Of a stretch of DNA of 64,000 nt, positions 34,885 to 43,349 are shown in pieces (the stretch's first letter is position 1; every line of letters starts with the position of its first letter). The translations under genes and the position numbers were made by a program. The stretch is from contig NZ_CP059856.1 in assembly GCF_009193325.2 (NCBI RefSeq), positions 1,302,001-1,366,000 on the forward strand, read 5' to 3'. Source of the stretch: Bacteroides zhangwenhongii. GTDB lineage: Bacteria > Bacteroidota > Bacteroidia > Bacteroidales > Bacteroidaceae. The notes under the pieces are model-generated. The model saw only the letters and a program-made list of their open reading frames with translations, did no database searches and had not been told where the DNA came from.

Positions 34885-34986
34885 ATGGTTGACAAAATCT
34901 TGGAAGTTGTATTGGAAGTGTTGTTTTTCTTTCGCAAAAAGAGAAAAGCTAAAAGAATGAAAGGGCAGGTTGATGAGGAAGATTGA
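34885..34986 (+). CDS. 33-residue protein overlapping the amidase gene
   Basis: A short open frame of 33 codons beginning MVDKILEVVLEVLFFF, followed by a basic cluster (RKKRKAKRMK) and an acidic end (DEED). The hydrophobic-then-basic pattern suggests a small membrane-associated peptide. Its stop overlaps the amidase start region by 14 bp, which favours real, coupled translation. In related Bacteroides loci a similarly small protein sits between the HU-like and amidase genes; this sequence does not look like the usual hydrophobic version. Function unknown. Confidence 0.5.
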   Translation: MVDKILEVVLEVLFFFRKKRKAKRMKGQVDEED

Positions 34987-35431
34987 CCTGATTGTAATCC
35001 ACTGTTCCGCCACTAGGGCGGACAGGGATTTCACGGAAGACGACCTGGACGTGTGCCATCGCCGTCGTGGTTTCAACGGTGTGGGGTATCATTTTTATAT
35101 CCGAAAAAATGGCGACATCAAGTCTACCCGTGAAATAGAACGTATCGGAGCTCACGTGCGTGGCTACAACGCTCGTTCAATTGGTATCTGTTATGAAGGT
35201 GGGCTGGATTGTCACGGTCGTCCCACCGATACCCGTACCGAGTGGCAGATTCATTCCATGCGTGTGCTCGTTCTCGCGTTACTGCGTGATTATCCCGGTT
35301 GCCGTATCTGCGGTCATCGTGACTTGAGCCCCGACCTGAACGGAAACGGGGAGATAGAGCCGGAAGAGTGGATTAAGGCGTGTCCGTGCTTTGAAGTGAA
35401 AGAATCCGACTTCTTCTCCGGTCAAGAGTAG
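34973..35431 (+). CDS. N-acetylmuramoyl-L-alanine amidase (amidase_2/T7 lysozyme type)
   Basis: 152 aa from the ATG at 34973. Zinc-ligand motifs of the amidase_2/PGRP fold are visible: LIVIHCSAT, GYHFYIRKNGDI, ARSIGICYEGG, and CGHRDLSPDLNGNGEIEPEEWIKACPCF, with Cys as third ligand and a Ca-loop-like DLNGNGE stretch. It has no signal peptide, as with phage T7 lysozyme, so it is either phage-like in delivery or not exported. It hydrolyses the bond between MurNAc and the stem peptide. It is the last gene of the replication-like module, followed by a strong terminator. Confidence 0.92.
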   Translation: MRKIDLIVIHCSATRADRDFTEDDLDVCHRRRGFNGVGYHFYIRKNGDIKSTREIERIGAHVRGYNARSIGICYEGGLDCHGRPTDTRTEWQIHSMRVLVLALLRDYPGCRICGHRDLSPDLNGNGEIEPEEWIKACPCFEVKESDFFSGQE

Positions 35432-35441
35432 GATGGAAAAC

Positions 35442-35487
35442 AAGACTTGCAATCTGGTAGCTGAATACCGGTGTTGCAAGTCTTTTT
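35442..35487 (+). terminator. Terminator after the amidase gene
   Basis: AAGACTTGCAA (35442-35452) pairs perfectly with TTGCAAGTCTT (35474-35484), followed by a T-run. Confidence 0.8.
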
Positions 35488-35505
35488 ATATATTTTCTTT
35501 TTCAA

Positions 35506-35883
35506 ATGAGGAAAAGTGGAATTTTATTTGTTACTTTGTTGATAGGAAATCTAATTTTGATGAGGATGTTTTTCGACAATTATAAGCAACATACAGATGC
35601 GCAGATACGTCAGTCCCTATTTTGGGAGTATGATATGTCACGTTTTGATTGGGATAAGATGCGTACGCTGGTCGTTCAGCGGGTGATTGAACGGGGGCGG
35701 AAAGATGATTTCTTTGCCATCTTAAATAGGTACGGAGTGGAAGGAGTAAAGGAAAGTATCAAGGAAATTCCGACAATGAATGCGAAAGATATTTCTTTTG
35801 TCTGTGCTGTGTTTGACTTAAAAAAGGAGGATTTAAAATGTTACACAAAGAAACTGTCTCACCCTCAACATTGGAACTCTTGA
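35506..35883 (+). CDS. DUF6922-like protein, probable antitoxin partner of AbiEii
   Basis: Up to 125 aa. The conserved part begins at QSLFWEYDMSRFDWDKMRTLVVQRVIERGRKDDFFAIL (about residue 35) and resembles DUF6922, a family found upstream of AbiEii-type genes. The start is uncertain: the frame opens at 35506 with an unexpected hydrophobic stretch, but other ATGs exist at 35560 and 35566, and a consensus -7 box TAATTTTG (35552-35559) abuts 35560, favouring a shorter protein. It overlaps the nucleotidyltransferase gene by 46 bp. An antitoxin role is inferred from context. Confidence 0.7.
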   Translation: MRKSGILFVTLLIGNLILMRMFFDNYKQHTDAQIRQSLFWEYDMSRFDWDKMRTLVVQRVIERGRKDDFFAILNRYGVEGVKESIKEIPTMNAKDISFVCAVFDLKKEDLKCYTKKLSHPQHWNS

Positions 35884-36476
35884 CAACGTTAATGAAAGAC
35901 AGCCGACTCAAGCACTTTGTATTGGTGGGCGGAACTTCATTATCCTTGCAGCTGGGGCATCGTATAAGTGTTGATTTGGATTTGTTCTCAGATTTGTCGT
36001 TCGATGAATCCGAACTGTCTTCCTATTTGGTGGAAAATTATGATTTAGAGTTGGATTTTATTTCCAGAAGTACGCTGAAAGGGGAAATTAGAGGAGTCCA
36101 GATAGATTGTATTTCACACCAATATCCTTGGTTGTCTCCGTGTGTTGAGGAAGATGTTATCCGTTTGGCTTCTCCTGTCGATATTGCCGCTATGAAACTG
36201 AATGCTATTGCGGGCAACGGCACTCGTATAAAGGACTTTATCGATTTGGCCTACCTCTCCACTTTGCTTTCATTGAGAGAAATGCTGGAGGCCTATGAAC
36301 ATAAATATAAAGCAAATGTAATCATGCCTCTGAAGGCCCTTACCTATTGGGAAGATATTAATTTTGACGAGCCTATAAGAATGCTGGGCTCTGCACCTTT
36401 CAAATGGAAAAAGATAGAAAGAAGGTTGTTGCAAATGCAGAAATATCCACAAAAGAGATTCGATCTTTTCCCATAA
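35838..36476 (+). CDS. AbiEii/AbiGii-family nucleotidyltransferase toxin
   Basis: 212 aa. The nucleotidyltransferase motif is intact: FVLVGGTSLSLQLGHRISVDLDLFSD (about 27-52; GG-S with the D-x-D pair), and the later block AMKLNAIAGNGTRIKDFIDLAYL contains the conserved Lys and KDxxDL. These are typical of type IV AbiEii toxins, which transfer nucleotides to tRNA acceptor ends. A strong Shine-Dalgarno, AAGGAGG at 35824-35830, precedes the ATG, which is unusual in this genome. It lies at the right edge of the insert, convergent with a polysaccharide glycosyltransferase. Confidence 0.85.
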   Translation: MLHKETVSPSTLELLTTLMKDSRLKHFVLVGGTSLSLQLGHRISVDLDLFSDLSFDESELSSYLVENYDLELDFISRSTLKGEIRGVQIDCISHQYPWLSPCVEEDVIRLASPVDIAAMKLNAIAGNGTRIKDFIDLAYLSTLLSLREMLEAYEHKYKANVIMPLKALTYWEDINFDEPIRMLGSAPFKWKKIERRLLQMQKYPQKRFDLFP

Positions 36477-36529
36477 ATCAGAGCTTTGCCCAGCGATACG
36501 GTTATACGTGCTTTTCTAACGGCGACTTC

Positions 36530-37648
36530 CTATTCCGTCATATTCCTATAAATATCGAGCAATGCTTTTGCACTGTTCTTCCATGAGAACAGTTTGCTGC
36601 GCTCCACTCCGTAGTCCGCTTGTTGCCTGTAAAATTCCGCATCTTCTTCCAGTTGAAGAATCTTCGCCGTGATGTCCTCCGAACTGAACGGATCAGCCAG
36701 CAAAGCCCCTTCACCCGCTATTTCGGGCATTGCCGAAGTGTTTCCGGCAATGACAGGCGTACCGCAGGCCATTGCTTCGAGCATAGGGATACCGAAACTC
36801 TCGCGAAGAGAGGGATAAAGGAATGCGAATGCACCGCTATACAGTGCCGGAAGGTCGGTATTCGCAATATATCCGGGAAAACGGAGGTAGCCTTTGATGT
36901 CCGTAATCTTCTCTTCCCCCAGTATCCGGTCGATAGCGTCTTCCTTGAGGTCGGCTATGAGCAGCGGGAGCTTCTTCCGCGAACGTTTCAGATAGTCACT
37001 GTACGCTTTCAGCACTCGCGGCGTGTTCTTTTTCGGATCGGTATTTCCCAAGAAAAAGAGATATTCGTCCGCATCTATATACTTCCGGGTGATTTCCGGA
37101 GCTTTGGGCTGAAGATGGAAATGGCTGTTGAATCCGTTGTATACGGCAACCAACTGTTCGTCGGACAGGTGCAGCGCATCGAGGATACGCTGACGTTCAA
37201 ACCGGGAAACTGTAATGATTTTCTTGCATTTGGGGAGTATGCGGGGCACTACCAGACGGCGGTAATGCCATCCCATCTCCTGATATAGCGACAGGCTGGA
37301 CGATTGGCGTTTCTCCAGATAAATGATGTCGTGCAGCGTCAGCACCAACGGCACGGGACAGTTCAACGGAGCCGTATTGCTGGTACAATGCAACAAGTCG
37401 GGGCGGATGCGCTTCACCGCTCGCGGAAGAGCCACCTGTTCCCACAGCGGATAGGTAGGGCATTCCAGTTCGATGACGTGCACATTCTCCGAACTCTTCA
37501 GGCATTTGTCTTCACCGGGACTGACGAAAATGAAATACTCGTTTTCGTGATCCATCTTCTGTAACTCACGGACACTCTCAAGAGCGACAAAATCCATTCC
37601 ATGTTTGTTGGGGCGGAAGATGCGCTGTGCTTCAATGGCTATTTTCAT
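36530..37648 (-). CDS. Glycosyltransferase family 4 (GT1-type domain)
   Basis: 372 aa GT-B enzyme. N-terminal IEAQRIFRPNKHGMDFVALESVRELQ and LVLTLHDIIYLE, then ITVSRFERQRIL, and a C-terminal donor domain with YLFFLGNTDPKKNTPRVLKAY and the retaining EX7E-type block LYPSLRESFGIPMLEAMACGTPVIAG. This is a clear mannosyl/rhamnosyl-type GT4. It is the last gene of the upstream glycan operon, 24 bp after the GT2 gene stop. Confidence 0.92.
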   Translation of the reverse strand: MKIAIEAQRIFRPNKHGMDFVALESVRELQKMDHENEYFIFVSPGEDKCLKSSENVHVIELECPTYPLWEQVALPRAVKRIRPDLLHCTSNTAPLNCPVPLVLTLHDIIYLEKRQSSSLSLYQEMGWHYRRLVVPRILPKCKKIITVSRFERQRILDALHLSDEQLVAVYNGFNSHFHLQPKAPEITRKYIDADEYLFFLGNTDPKKNTPRVLKAYSDYLKRSRKKLPLLIADLKEDAIDRILGEEKITDIKGYLRFPGYIANTDLPALYSGAFAFLYPSLRESFGIPMLEAMACGTPVIAGNTSAMPEIAGEGALLADPFSSEDITAKILQLEEDAEFYRQQADYGVERSKLFSWKNSAKALLDIYRNMTE

Positions 37649-37672
37649 TGCTTCTTGTTTGGGATAATGTGT

Positions 37673-38872
37673 TTATGAATGAGAGTGATGTTCACCGTGC
37701 TCTGTATGGATGAACTTCTTATTTGCTCCTTTAAGTTTGAATAAATTGCCTATCATGGTGACAGCCAGCATAGGTATCTTCATGATGGCTTTCCCTACCT
37801 CTTTGGTAAATAGTTGCCCTCCCGGTACGGGTAGAATCATGGCGGAGACCTGTGCTACCGACAGAATCCACCATTTGATGGCCATCGTCCATTCATTTCC
37901 TCCATTGCGCAGGCTCATGACAAGACCGATAACGGTGAAAACGAAAGTCAGTCCGAACACTCCTGCCAGCTGTATCAGGCGGGGAGGCAGCATCCATTGG
38001 AATATCTTGTCGCAATAGTCTATATTGCCTTGCAGCAGGGCTTTCGGCAAGTGGGGCAACGAAGCGCGGAGTGCTCCGAACTGCGCCGCTATCCAACGTT
38101 TGCGCTGGTTGCTGATCGCTTCTTTTTTCTGTGTCTTTTCATCGAACACAGGGAGGTCGTTCAGATAGACTGTATGGATTCGCTGCTGCAACAGCATGGA
38201 TTCCAGTTCTTTGTCTTCGCCTGCCGTTTGCAGGTATTGCACATTCTGTTGAAACCATTTTGCATCAAAGGCCATTCCCGAGCCGGATAACCCGGCGGAA
38301 AGTCCGAGCGCGTTGTGCCCGCTGCGGAAGAAGCCGTTGTTGATCTCTTCGCTCGCGCCGTCCAGAATGGAGATATCGGTATTCAGATTCTTACCTGTCC
38401 GGTGAGCCTGTATGGATCTTACGCCACTGTCGAACGCACGGTTGATGCAGGACAGGAATTCGGGGACGGTCACGTTGTCGGCGTCCATGATAACCACTAT
38501 GTCGTAGAGATCGGTGTCGATGTTGTTCATGGCCATAGCCAGCGCTTTGGCTTTGGAGCTTTCCGTGTAATCCGCCATCAGTAGCCGGATGGGGAGCGTG
38601 CGTAAGGCTTCGTTCGTTTCCGGCTGTATCTGGTCGGAAATGACGACAAGGTCGAACAACTCCTTCGGATAGTCCTGCCCGAGAAAACTGCGGACCGAAG
38701 AGAGTATCACACGGTCTTCCTTGTAGGCGGGGAATAGCACGACAATGTGCCGGAGCGTACGGGCTTCGGGATATTGGGGAGCCCGGTAGAACTTGGAGGC
38801 GATGGCGTAAAGCAGCAAGTAGCATACGCATAGCGTGAGGGGGATGTAGAGAACCCAGTCAATGATGTTCAT
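37673..38872 (-). CDS. Membrane glycosyltransferase family 2
   Basis: 399 aa. An N-terminal helix (about 6-27) is followed by a GT2 domain (HIVVLFPAYKEDRVILSSV, metal site IVVIMDADNVTVP, acceptor segment AGEDKELE, and QRKRW) and C-terminal helices (about 300-370). The QRKRW motif resembles the QxxRW of processive synthases. Its start overlaps the preceding GT2 gene by 14 bp, so translation is likely coupled. A His-rich tail (HTEHGEHHSHS) ends the protein. Confidence 0.88.
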   Translation of the reverse strand: MNIIDWVLYIPLTLCVCYLLLYAIASKFYRAPQYPEARTLRHIVVLFPAYKEDRVILSSVRSFLGQDYPKELFDLVVISDQIQPETNEALRTLPIRLLMADYTESSKAKALAMAMNNIDTDLYDIVVIMDADNVTVPEFLSCINRAFDSGVRSIQAHRTGKNLNTDISILDGASEEINNGFFRSGHNALGLSAGLSGSGMAFDAKWFQQNVQYLQTAGEDKELESMLLQQRIHTVYLNDLPVFDEKTQKKEAISNQRKRWIAAQFGALRASLPHLPKALLQGNIDYCDKIFQWMLPPRLIQLAGVFGLTFVFTVIGLVMSLRNGGNEWTMAIKWWILSVAQVSAMILPVPGGQLFTKEVGKAIMKIPMLAVTMIGNLFKLKGANKKFIHTEHGEHHSHS

Positions 38873-39803
38873 AGTATTCGTTTTTTTGTTCTTTTGTTTC
38901 TTTGTTGGCCGACGGAAGGATCAGTCCTGAATTGACGCCTTTGCAGACGGCCAGGAAGAGATCGAAGCGTCCTTTTAAAGCATAGAGCAGACCGTTCTTC
39001 AAGGCTGCTACAGTGCTTTGATAGAGCACGGAGCCCAGACGTGCGGCTCCCCTCAGGTTGCGGCGGGCGTAGAGCAGGCGGTTGCGGGTCAGGTAATAGG
39101 TACGCAGCTGGCTGAGTTGTCCGGTACTCTGGCTTTCTTTGTGGAAGACCGTGCAGCGGGGCTCGTACCATAGCTCGTAGCCGGCACGTGTCATGCTTGT
39201 GCTCCAGTCCAGCTCTTCGTAGTACAGGAAAAAGATCTCAGGCATCATCCCCGCTTTCCCGATCACCTCACGTTTTATCATCATGGCTGCGCCATGCAGG
39301 TAGGGAGTGGGGTGGGGAGTGTCGTATTTTCCGTCATCGGGACAGCCGAACCCCAACATATTGTTACGTAACGTGATTCGCGACAAGGGGGTGAAACCTG
39401 CGAACTGTATGTGCTGCGGCGGGAAAGCGAAACGTATTTTCGGCGATACGCCTCCGATTTCGGGACGGCTTTCCAGCCGTTCCACCAGGCAGGAGATTGC
39501 GTCTGACTCGATATAGGTGTCGTTGTTAATGAAGAAGAGGTATTTCCCTCTTGCCGCACGGATCCCGATGTTATTGCCGCCGGAGAATCCTCCGTTTATC
39601 TCGCTGCGGATGGCGATGACTGAGGGGTATAGTCTGGATATCTTGGCAGCCTCGTCCTCACGCGAGGCGTTGTCTACCACAATGATCTCGTAGGTTACGG
39701 AATGCAGTTTCTCCTGTAACGATTCTATCAGCTCGCAAGTGTCTTTGAAACCATTGTAGCAGATTGTGATAAATGATATGTCCGTCCGGTGGTTGTCTGT
39801 CAT
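38859..39803 (-). CDS. Glycosyltransferase family 2 (rhamnosyltransferase-like)
   Basis: 314 aa. GT-A motifs are ISFITICYNGFKDTCELIESL, VVDNASREDE, GGFSGGNNIGIRAARGKY and the metal site FFINNDTYIES near residue 93. HGAAMMIKREVIGKAGMMPEIFFLYYEELDWSTSM is the usual second half of the rhamnosyltransferase-like group. It lies 3 bp downstream of the Wzy-like gene in the same operon. Confidence 0.9.
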   Translation of the reverse strand: MTDNHRTDISFITICYNGFKDTCELIESLQEKLHSVTYEIIVVDNASREDEAAKISRLYPSVIAIRSEINGGFSGGNNIGIRAARGKYLFFINNDTYIESDAISCLVERLESRPEIGGVSPKIRFAFPPQHIQFAGFTPLSRITLRNNMLGFGCPDDGKYDTPHPTPYLHGAAMMIKREVIGKAGMMPEIFFLYYEELDWSTSMTRAGYELWYEPRCTVFHKESQSTGQLSQLRTYYLTRNRLLYARRNLRGAARLGSVLYQSTVAALKNGLLYALKGRFDLFLAVCKGVNSGLILPSANKETKEQKNEYYEHH

Positions 39804-39806
39804 TTT

Positions 39807-41123
39807 TTATTCGTTTGGTCCTTTAATCAGGTGCAGTTCTTGTTTCTCACTTTCCTCTGGCTCCTCACTGATGTGTTTGTCTATATAAGGTGCGGCGAGG
39901 CAGAGGGCGAAGCCTGTGTATACAGTCAGTTGGTTGGGATATTGCATCACGTCGTTGACGTAGGCGGCAATGAAGAATCCCGCATTCATGCAAAGCCAGG
40001 CTGCTATCAGTCCCCGCAGGTTTTTGTTACGCACCTTGAACATCAGTATCCATGAGCACCAGGCGAAAAGGACACCGTGAATGGCGAGGTAGAGGATGAG
40101 ACCGACTATGCCGGTTTCTACCCAGACGGCAATCAGCCACGAGTCGGGAGGGTAGGGCATTTGTTCTTTGGAGTTGAAGTTGCCGGCCTTGGACAGTCCT
40201 ATCCCGTAGCCTATCGGTTTCCTTGCCATCAGTTCCTTCATCCGCTGGCGGTTTTCCACACGCACGAGGTAGGAGGCGTCTTCGGTGGGATGGAAGGAGG
40301 AACGCATCTTATAGATGTATTGGTTTCCGCTCCCGATATTGGTGTAATAGAAAAATACGAAAATGCTGATAGATATGAATATTCCCCCTAGTAACGCTTT
40401 CCAGTTTTTGGCTATGATAGTAATCATCAGCATGCCGCCCATAAGCACTCCCATAGCGGAACGGGTTCCGGAAATACCCATGCCGTAGATACCGCACAAG
40501 GCTGTAAAAAGGAAATAGATGCGCTTCCATCTGGAGTCGACAAAGAATGCGGAGATGGAGAAGGTGACGGCTGCCATCGCTGAGTGCACACCGTAGTTTG
40601 CCGCGTCCGAGAAGCAGGAGAAGTAACGTATGCCCGACCAGATGATGTGGGTGCGCGCGCCGCCGAGAGCGTACAGGAAGTAAAGGTCTTTGGCGCTGAA
40701 ACCGTGGTTTTTCTGCCAGTATCCCTTGAGGGTGAAGATGATGACGAACACGGACCATACGATCAATAGCAGTTCTATGTCTTTCTTGGTACGTATGACG
40801 ACCGGAACGACGAATGCGCATATCAGGGGAATGAGCACGTAGGGCGTGATGTTGATGTTCCATGCCTCCAACACGTTGTTGGGGTTCATTATCTCCATCA
40901 GATAATATAGCAGCCAGACGATGAACAGCCAGGTCATGAGGTTTTGCCCGCGCTTCCATTCGGTGGACTTGTCGTTGCTGAGCTGTATCAGGCAAATAAC
41001 GGTGAGCAACAAGATGAGAACCATTGAGAACAGCCCTGTCTTGACGTTTACAAGCATACTTACCGCTATTAGCGCGAATTGTGCGGCAAGCAGGATATGG
41101 AAAGTAGTGTTCCTATTCGTCAT
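39807..41123 (-). CDS. O-antigen polymerase/ligase-like membrane protein (Wzy-like)
   Basis: 438 aa with about 11 predicted transmembrane helices and a large periplasmic loop before the last three, the topology of the Wzy/WaaL superfamily. The conserved region GMGISGTRSAMGVLMGGMLM precedes the loop, and YKMRSSFHPTEDASYLVRVENRQRMKELMARKPIGYGIGLS lies within it. In a locus with Wzx and Wzc it should polymerise repeat units on the periplasmic face. The N terminus overlaps the Wzc-like gene by 11 bp. Confidence 0.85.
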   Translation of the reverse strand: MTNRNTTFHILLAAQFALIAVSMLVNVKTGLFSMVLILLLTVICLIQLSNDKSTEWKRGQNLMTWLFIVWLLYYLMEIMNPNNVLEAWNINITPYVLIPLICAFVVPVVIRTKKDIELLLIVWSVFVIIFTLKGYWQKNHGFSAKDLYFLYALGGARTHIIWSGIRYFSCFSDAANYGVHSAMAAVTFSISAFFVDSRWKRIYFLFTALCGIYGMGISGTRSAMGVLMGGMLMITIIAKNWKALLGGIFISISIFVFFYYTNIGSGNQYIYKMRSSFHPTEDASYLVRVENRQRMKELMARKPIGYGIGLSKAGNFNSKEQMPYPPDSWLIAVWVETGIVGLILYLAIHGVLFAWCSWILMFKVRNKNLRGLIAAWLCMNAGFFIAAYVNDVMQYPNQLTVYTGFALCLAAPYIDKHISEEPEESEKQELHLIKGPNE

Positions 41124-43338
41124 CGTCCTCGTCTTCTGCTTCCTTTGCTTTTCTTCTGAGGTTGAATATGATCTTTTCTGTCAATGACAACTGGCTGAAA
41201 TGATAGCTGATCCTGCGCAACAGGGTATATGGCGGCAACTGTCCGGTGAAGTCTTCGGCGGCTTCACGGCTGGCGTTGGTCAGGCAGATACGGAAAGGCA
41301 CACTGCTCTTGCCCAACTGCAACATGAGCTGCTCGCATAGTTGCTTGTCTATCGTTTTCCATCCGCGATCGGCCGGAGTCACTAGTATGTTGGCGTTGGC
41401 GTCGTGCAACAGGGCACTCGATATGCTGCTCTTTGACAGAGGCGGATAGGCGACGATCAGCACGTCTTCTCCTTGCGGCGTATAGAAGTCCGTGACGCTC
41501 CTTGCAAGCAGGTATTGGGTGGACGCGGTATCGAAGTCTTTATCGTAGCAGATGAACTTCGTGTTCAGTTTGCGGCTTTGCATGAACCCGCAGATCAGTG
41601 TCCCGATTATGTCTTCTCCGGAATCCTCGCTGGTGCTGAACAGGTTGATGATGAACACGCCGGGGGATTTCCGCTTGGTCAGGAAGCGGAGCAGGGAGTT
41701 GGTCAGCTCCCTTACGGAAAGTTGTACGTACGTTTTGGTCAGTCCTCCGTAGCGGGCGGTCGAGAGGCTGGGAACGGCGCCTATCACCTTATATCCCGTC
41801 ACCCGCAGGGTGCGGCTGGCGTCGCGCAGTGTTCTGTCAAGCAATTCTACCAATACCAGCAAAGCTATGATAATCACGAAGATGGCGACACAGGCGGCTA
41901 TGACGATCTGTTTCCGGTTGGTTGAGTTGGCTCCGATCGGATAGGTTGGCTCATTGAGGACTTTCAGCGTGGCGGAGGTCATCTCCAGGTTCTTTTTCCT
42001 CAATAAAGCTTCGTTGTAACTTTGCAGGACGGTCAGGTAGCTGCGTTCCGTGAAGTTTATGCTACGTTCTTTCTGCTTGATGGTGGTACCTACAGGAGCG
42101 AAGAATACGTAACGGTTGTTCAAGTCGCGACGGGCGCTTTGTACGATTTTCAGTTCGGCTTTCGCCTTCTCGTAGAGCAATGTCTGTTCCAGCCATTGGT
42201 CGATGATATTGGTGCGCGACGCGCCTTCTTTGGTATATTTGTGACCTACGTATGAGGTAGTCAACTCGTTCAGTTCTTGTTTAAGCTCGTTCAACCGCTT
42301 TTTGTCTCCTTCCAGCGAATGGGGGTCTTTCTTGTTGGAATCGGTCATCGCTTCGGCTTCCGATATCTTGCCGGTGATGTTGGAGGCTTCGCGCAGCTTG
42401 TCTACGAACTCCATGTTTTTCAGTACCTGCTTGGCATTGCTGTCCATGTGTCTTTCCAACTCTTTGAGCATGGATGAGGTACTGTTGAACGCGAAAAGCG
42501 CATCTTGTTCTCTCAGCTCGTATTCCTTGCTGATGGCGGCTATTTCCTTAGTCTCGTCGAGGTAGTTGATAATGCGTTTTTGTACATTATACTTCGTCAG
42601 GTCTTCTTCTTCCGCTTTCAGTTGCTTTCCGATACGTTTCAGCTCTTCTTCGAAATACTTGATCACTTTGTCCGTCTCTCCGTAACGGATACGGCGGTAT
42701 TCCTCGACAAACTCGTGCATCAGGATACTTACGGTGTTGTAGGCGATACCCGGATCACCGGAAGTATAGCTGATGTCCAGCAGGTCACTGGTGAGGCGGC
42801 GCTGTACCTTTACATTTTTCAGAGCACCGTAGCTGTAATAGGGATGGGAATAATAAAAGAGCCCGTAGATGTAATTGTCTCTATGCGGACGCATATATGC
42901 TTCCAGATTGGCTACTGTCTTGTCTTCGCTCGATTTGTCGATCAGTTTCAGTATCTCGTCTCCCGGAGGGCTGTTTTTCAGATGGTTGTATGTGTAGTTG
43001 TAGCTGGAAGGGGTGATTCCGTCGTTCTCTTTTTCCGGATTCCCTTTGATCAGTATGCGGGCGAACAATCGCAGGCTGACTCTTTTCAGCGTACTTTCGG
43101 CCTGCATGATACTGATGAGGTTGTCCATGGAGTTCTGCACGGTTGCCCAATCGGTGCGTTTGTCACTTTCGAGGTTGTAGCCCGAAGCGACTCCCGTGTA
43201 AAGGGTTGCTTTCACATCATACCCGCCTCGCATATGGCGTGTGTAATAAATGACCAGTAATGTGAAGAGAGTGGTCCCTATCAGTATCAGCCAACGATGC
43301 CGAAATAGGGTCCGTATGATGGAAATGATGAAATTCAT
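41113..43338 (-). CDS. Wzc-like polysaccharide chain-length protein with degenerate kinase domain
   Basis: 741 aa. A first transmembrane helix (about 14-31), a long periplasmic Wzz/GNVR region with coiled coil (about 200-440), and a second helix (about 490-515) are seen. The cytoplasmic part resembles a BY-kinase (VIGAVPSLSTARYGG, then FIINLFSTSEDSGEDIIGTL at about 562-581), but the position of the Walker A lacks the GKT/GKS triplet, and no C-terminal Tyr cluster exists; the tail is acidic (AEDEDDDE). It probably still sets chain length and couples to export, but autophosphorylation looks unlikely. Confidence 0.85.
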   Translation of the reverse strand: MNFIISIIRTLFRHRWLILIGTTLFTLLVIYYTRHMRGGYDVKATLYTGVASGYNLESDKRTDWATVQNSMDNLISIMQAESTLKRVSLRLFARILIKGNPEKENDGITPSSYNYTYNHLKNSPPGDEILKLIDKSSEDKTVANLEAYMRPHRDNYIYGLFYYSHPYYSYGALKNVKVQRRLTSDLLDISYTSGDPGIAYNTVSILMHEFVEEYRRIRYGETDKVIKYFEEELKRIGKQLKAEEEDLTKYNVQKRIINYLDETKEIAAISKEYELREQDALFAFNSTSSMLKELERHMDSNAKQVLKNMEFVDKLREASNITGKISEAEAMTDSNKKDPHSLEGDKKRLNELKQELNELTTSYVGHKYTKEGASRTNIIDQWLEQTLLYEKAKAELKIVQSARRDLNNRYVFFAPVGTTIKQKERSINFTERSYLTVLQSYNEALLRKKNLEMTSATLKVLNEPTYPIGANSTNRKQIVIAACVAIFVIIIALLVLVELLDRTLRDASRTLRVTGYKVIGAVPSLSTARYGGLTKTYVQLSVRELTNSLLRFLTKRKSPGVFIINLFSTSEDSGEDIIGTLICGFMQSRKLNTKFICYDKDFDTASTQYLLARSVTDFYTPQGEDVLIVAYPPLSKSSISSALLHDANANILVTPADRGWKTIDKQLCEQLMLQLGKSSVPFRICLTNASREAAEDFTGQLPPYTLLRRISYHFSQLSLTEKIIFNLRRKAKEAEDEDDDE

Positions 43339-43349
43339 ATCTTAGTCTT

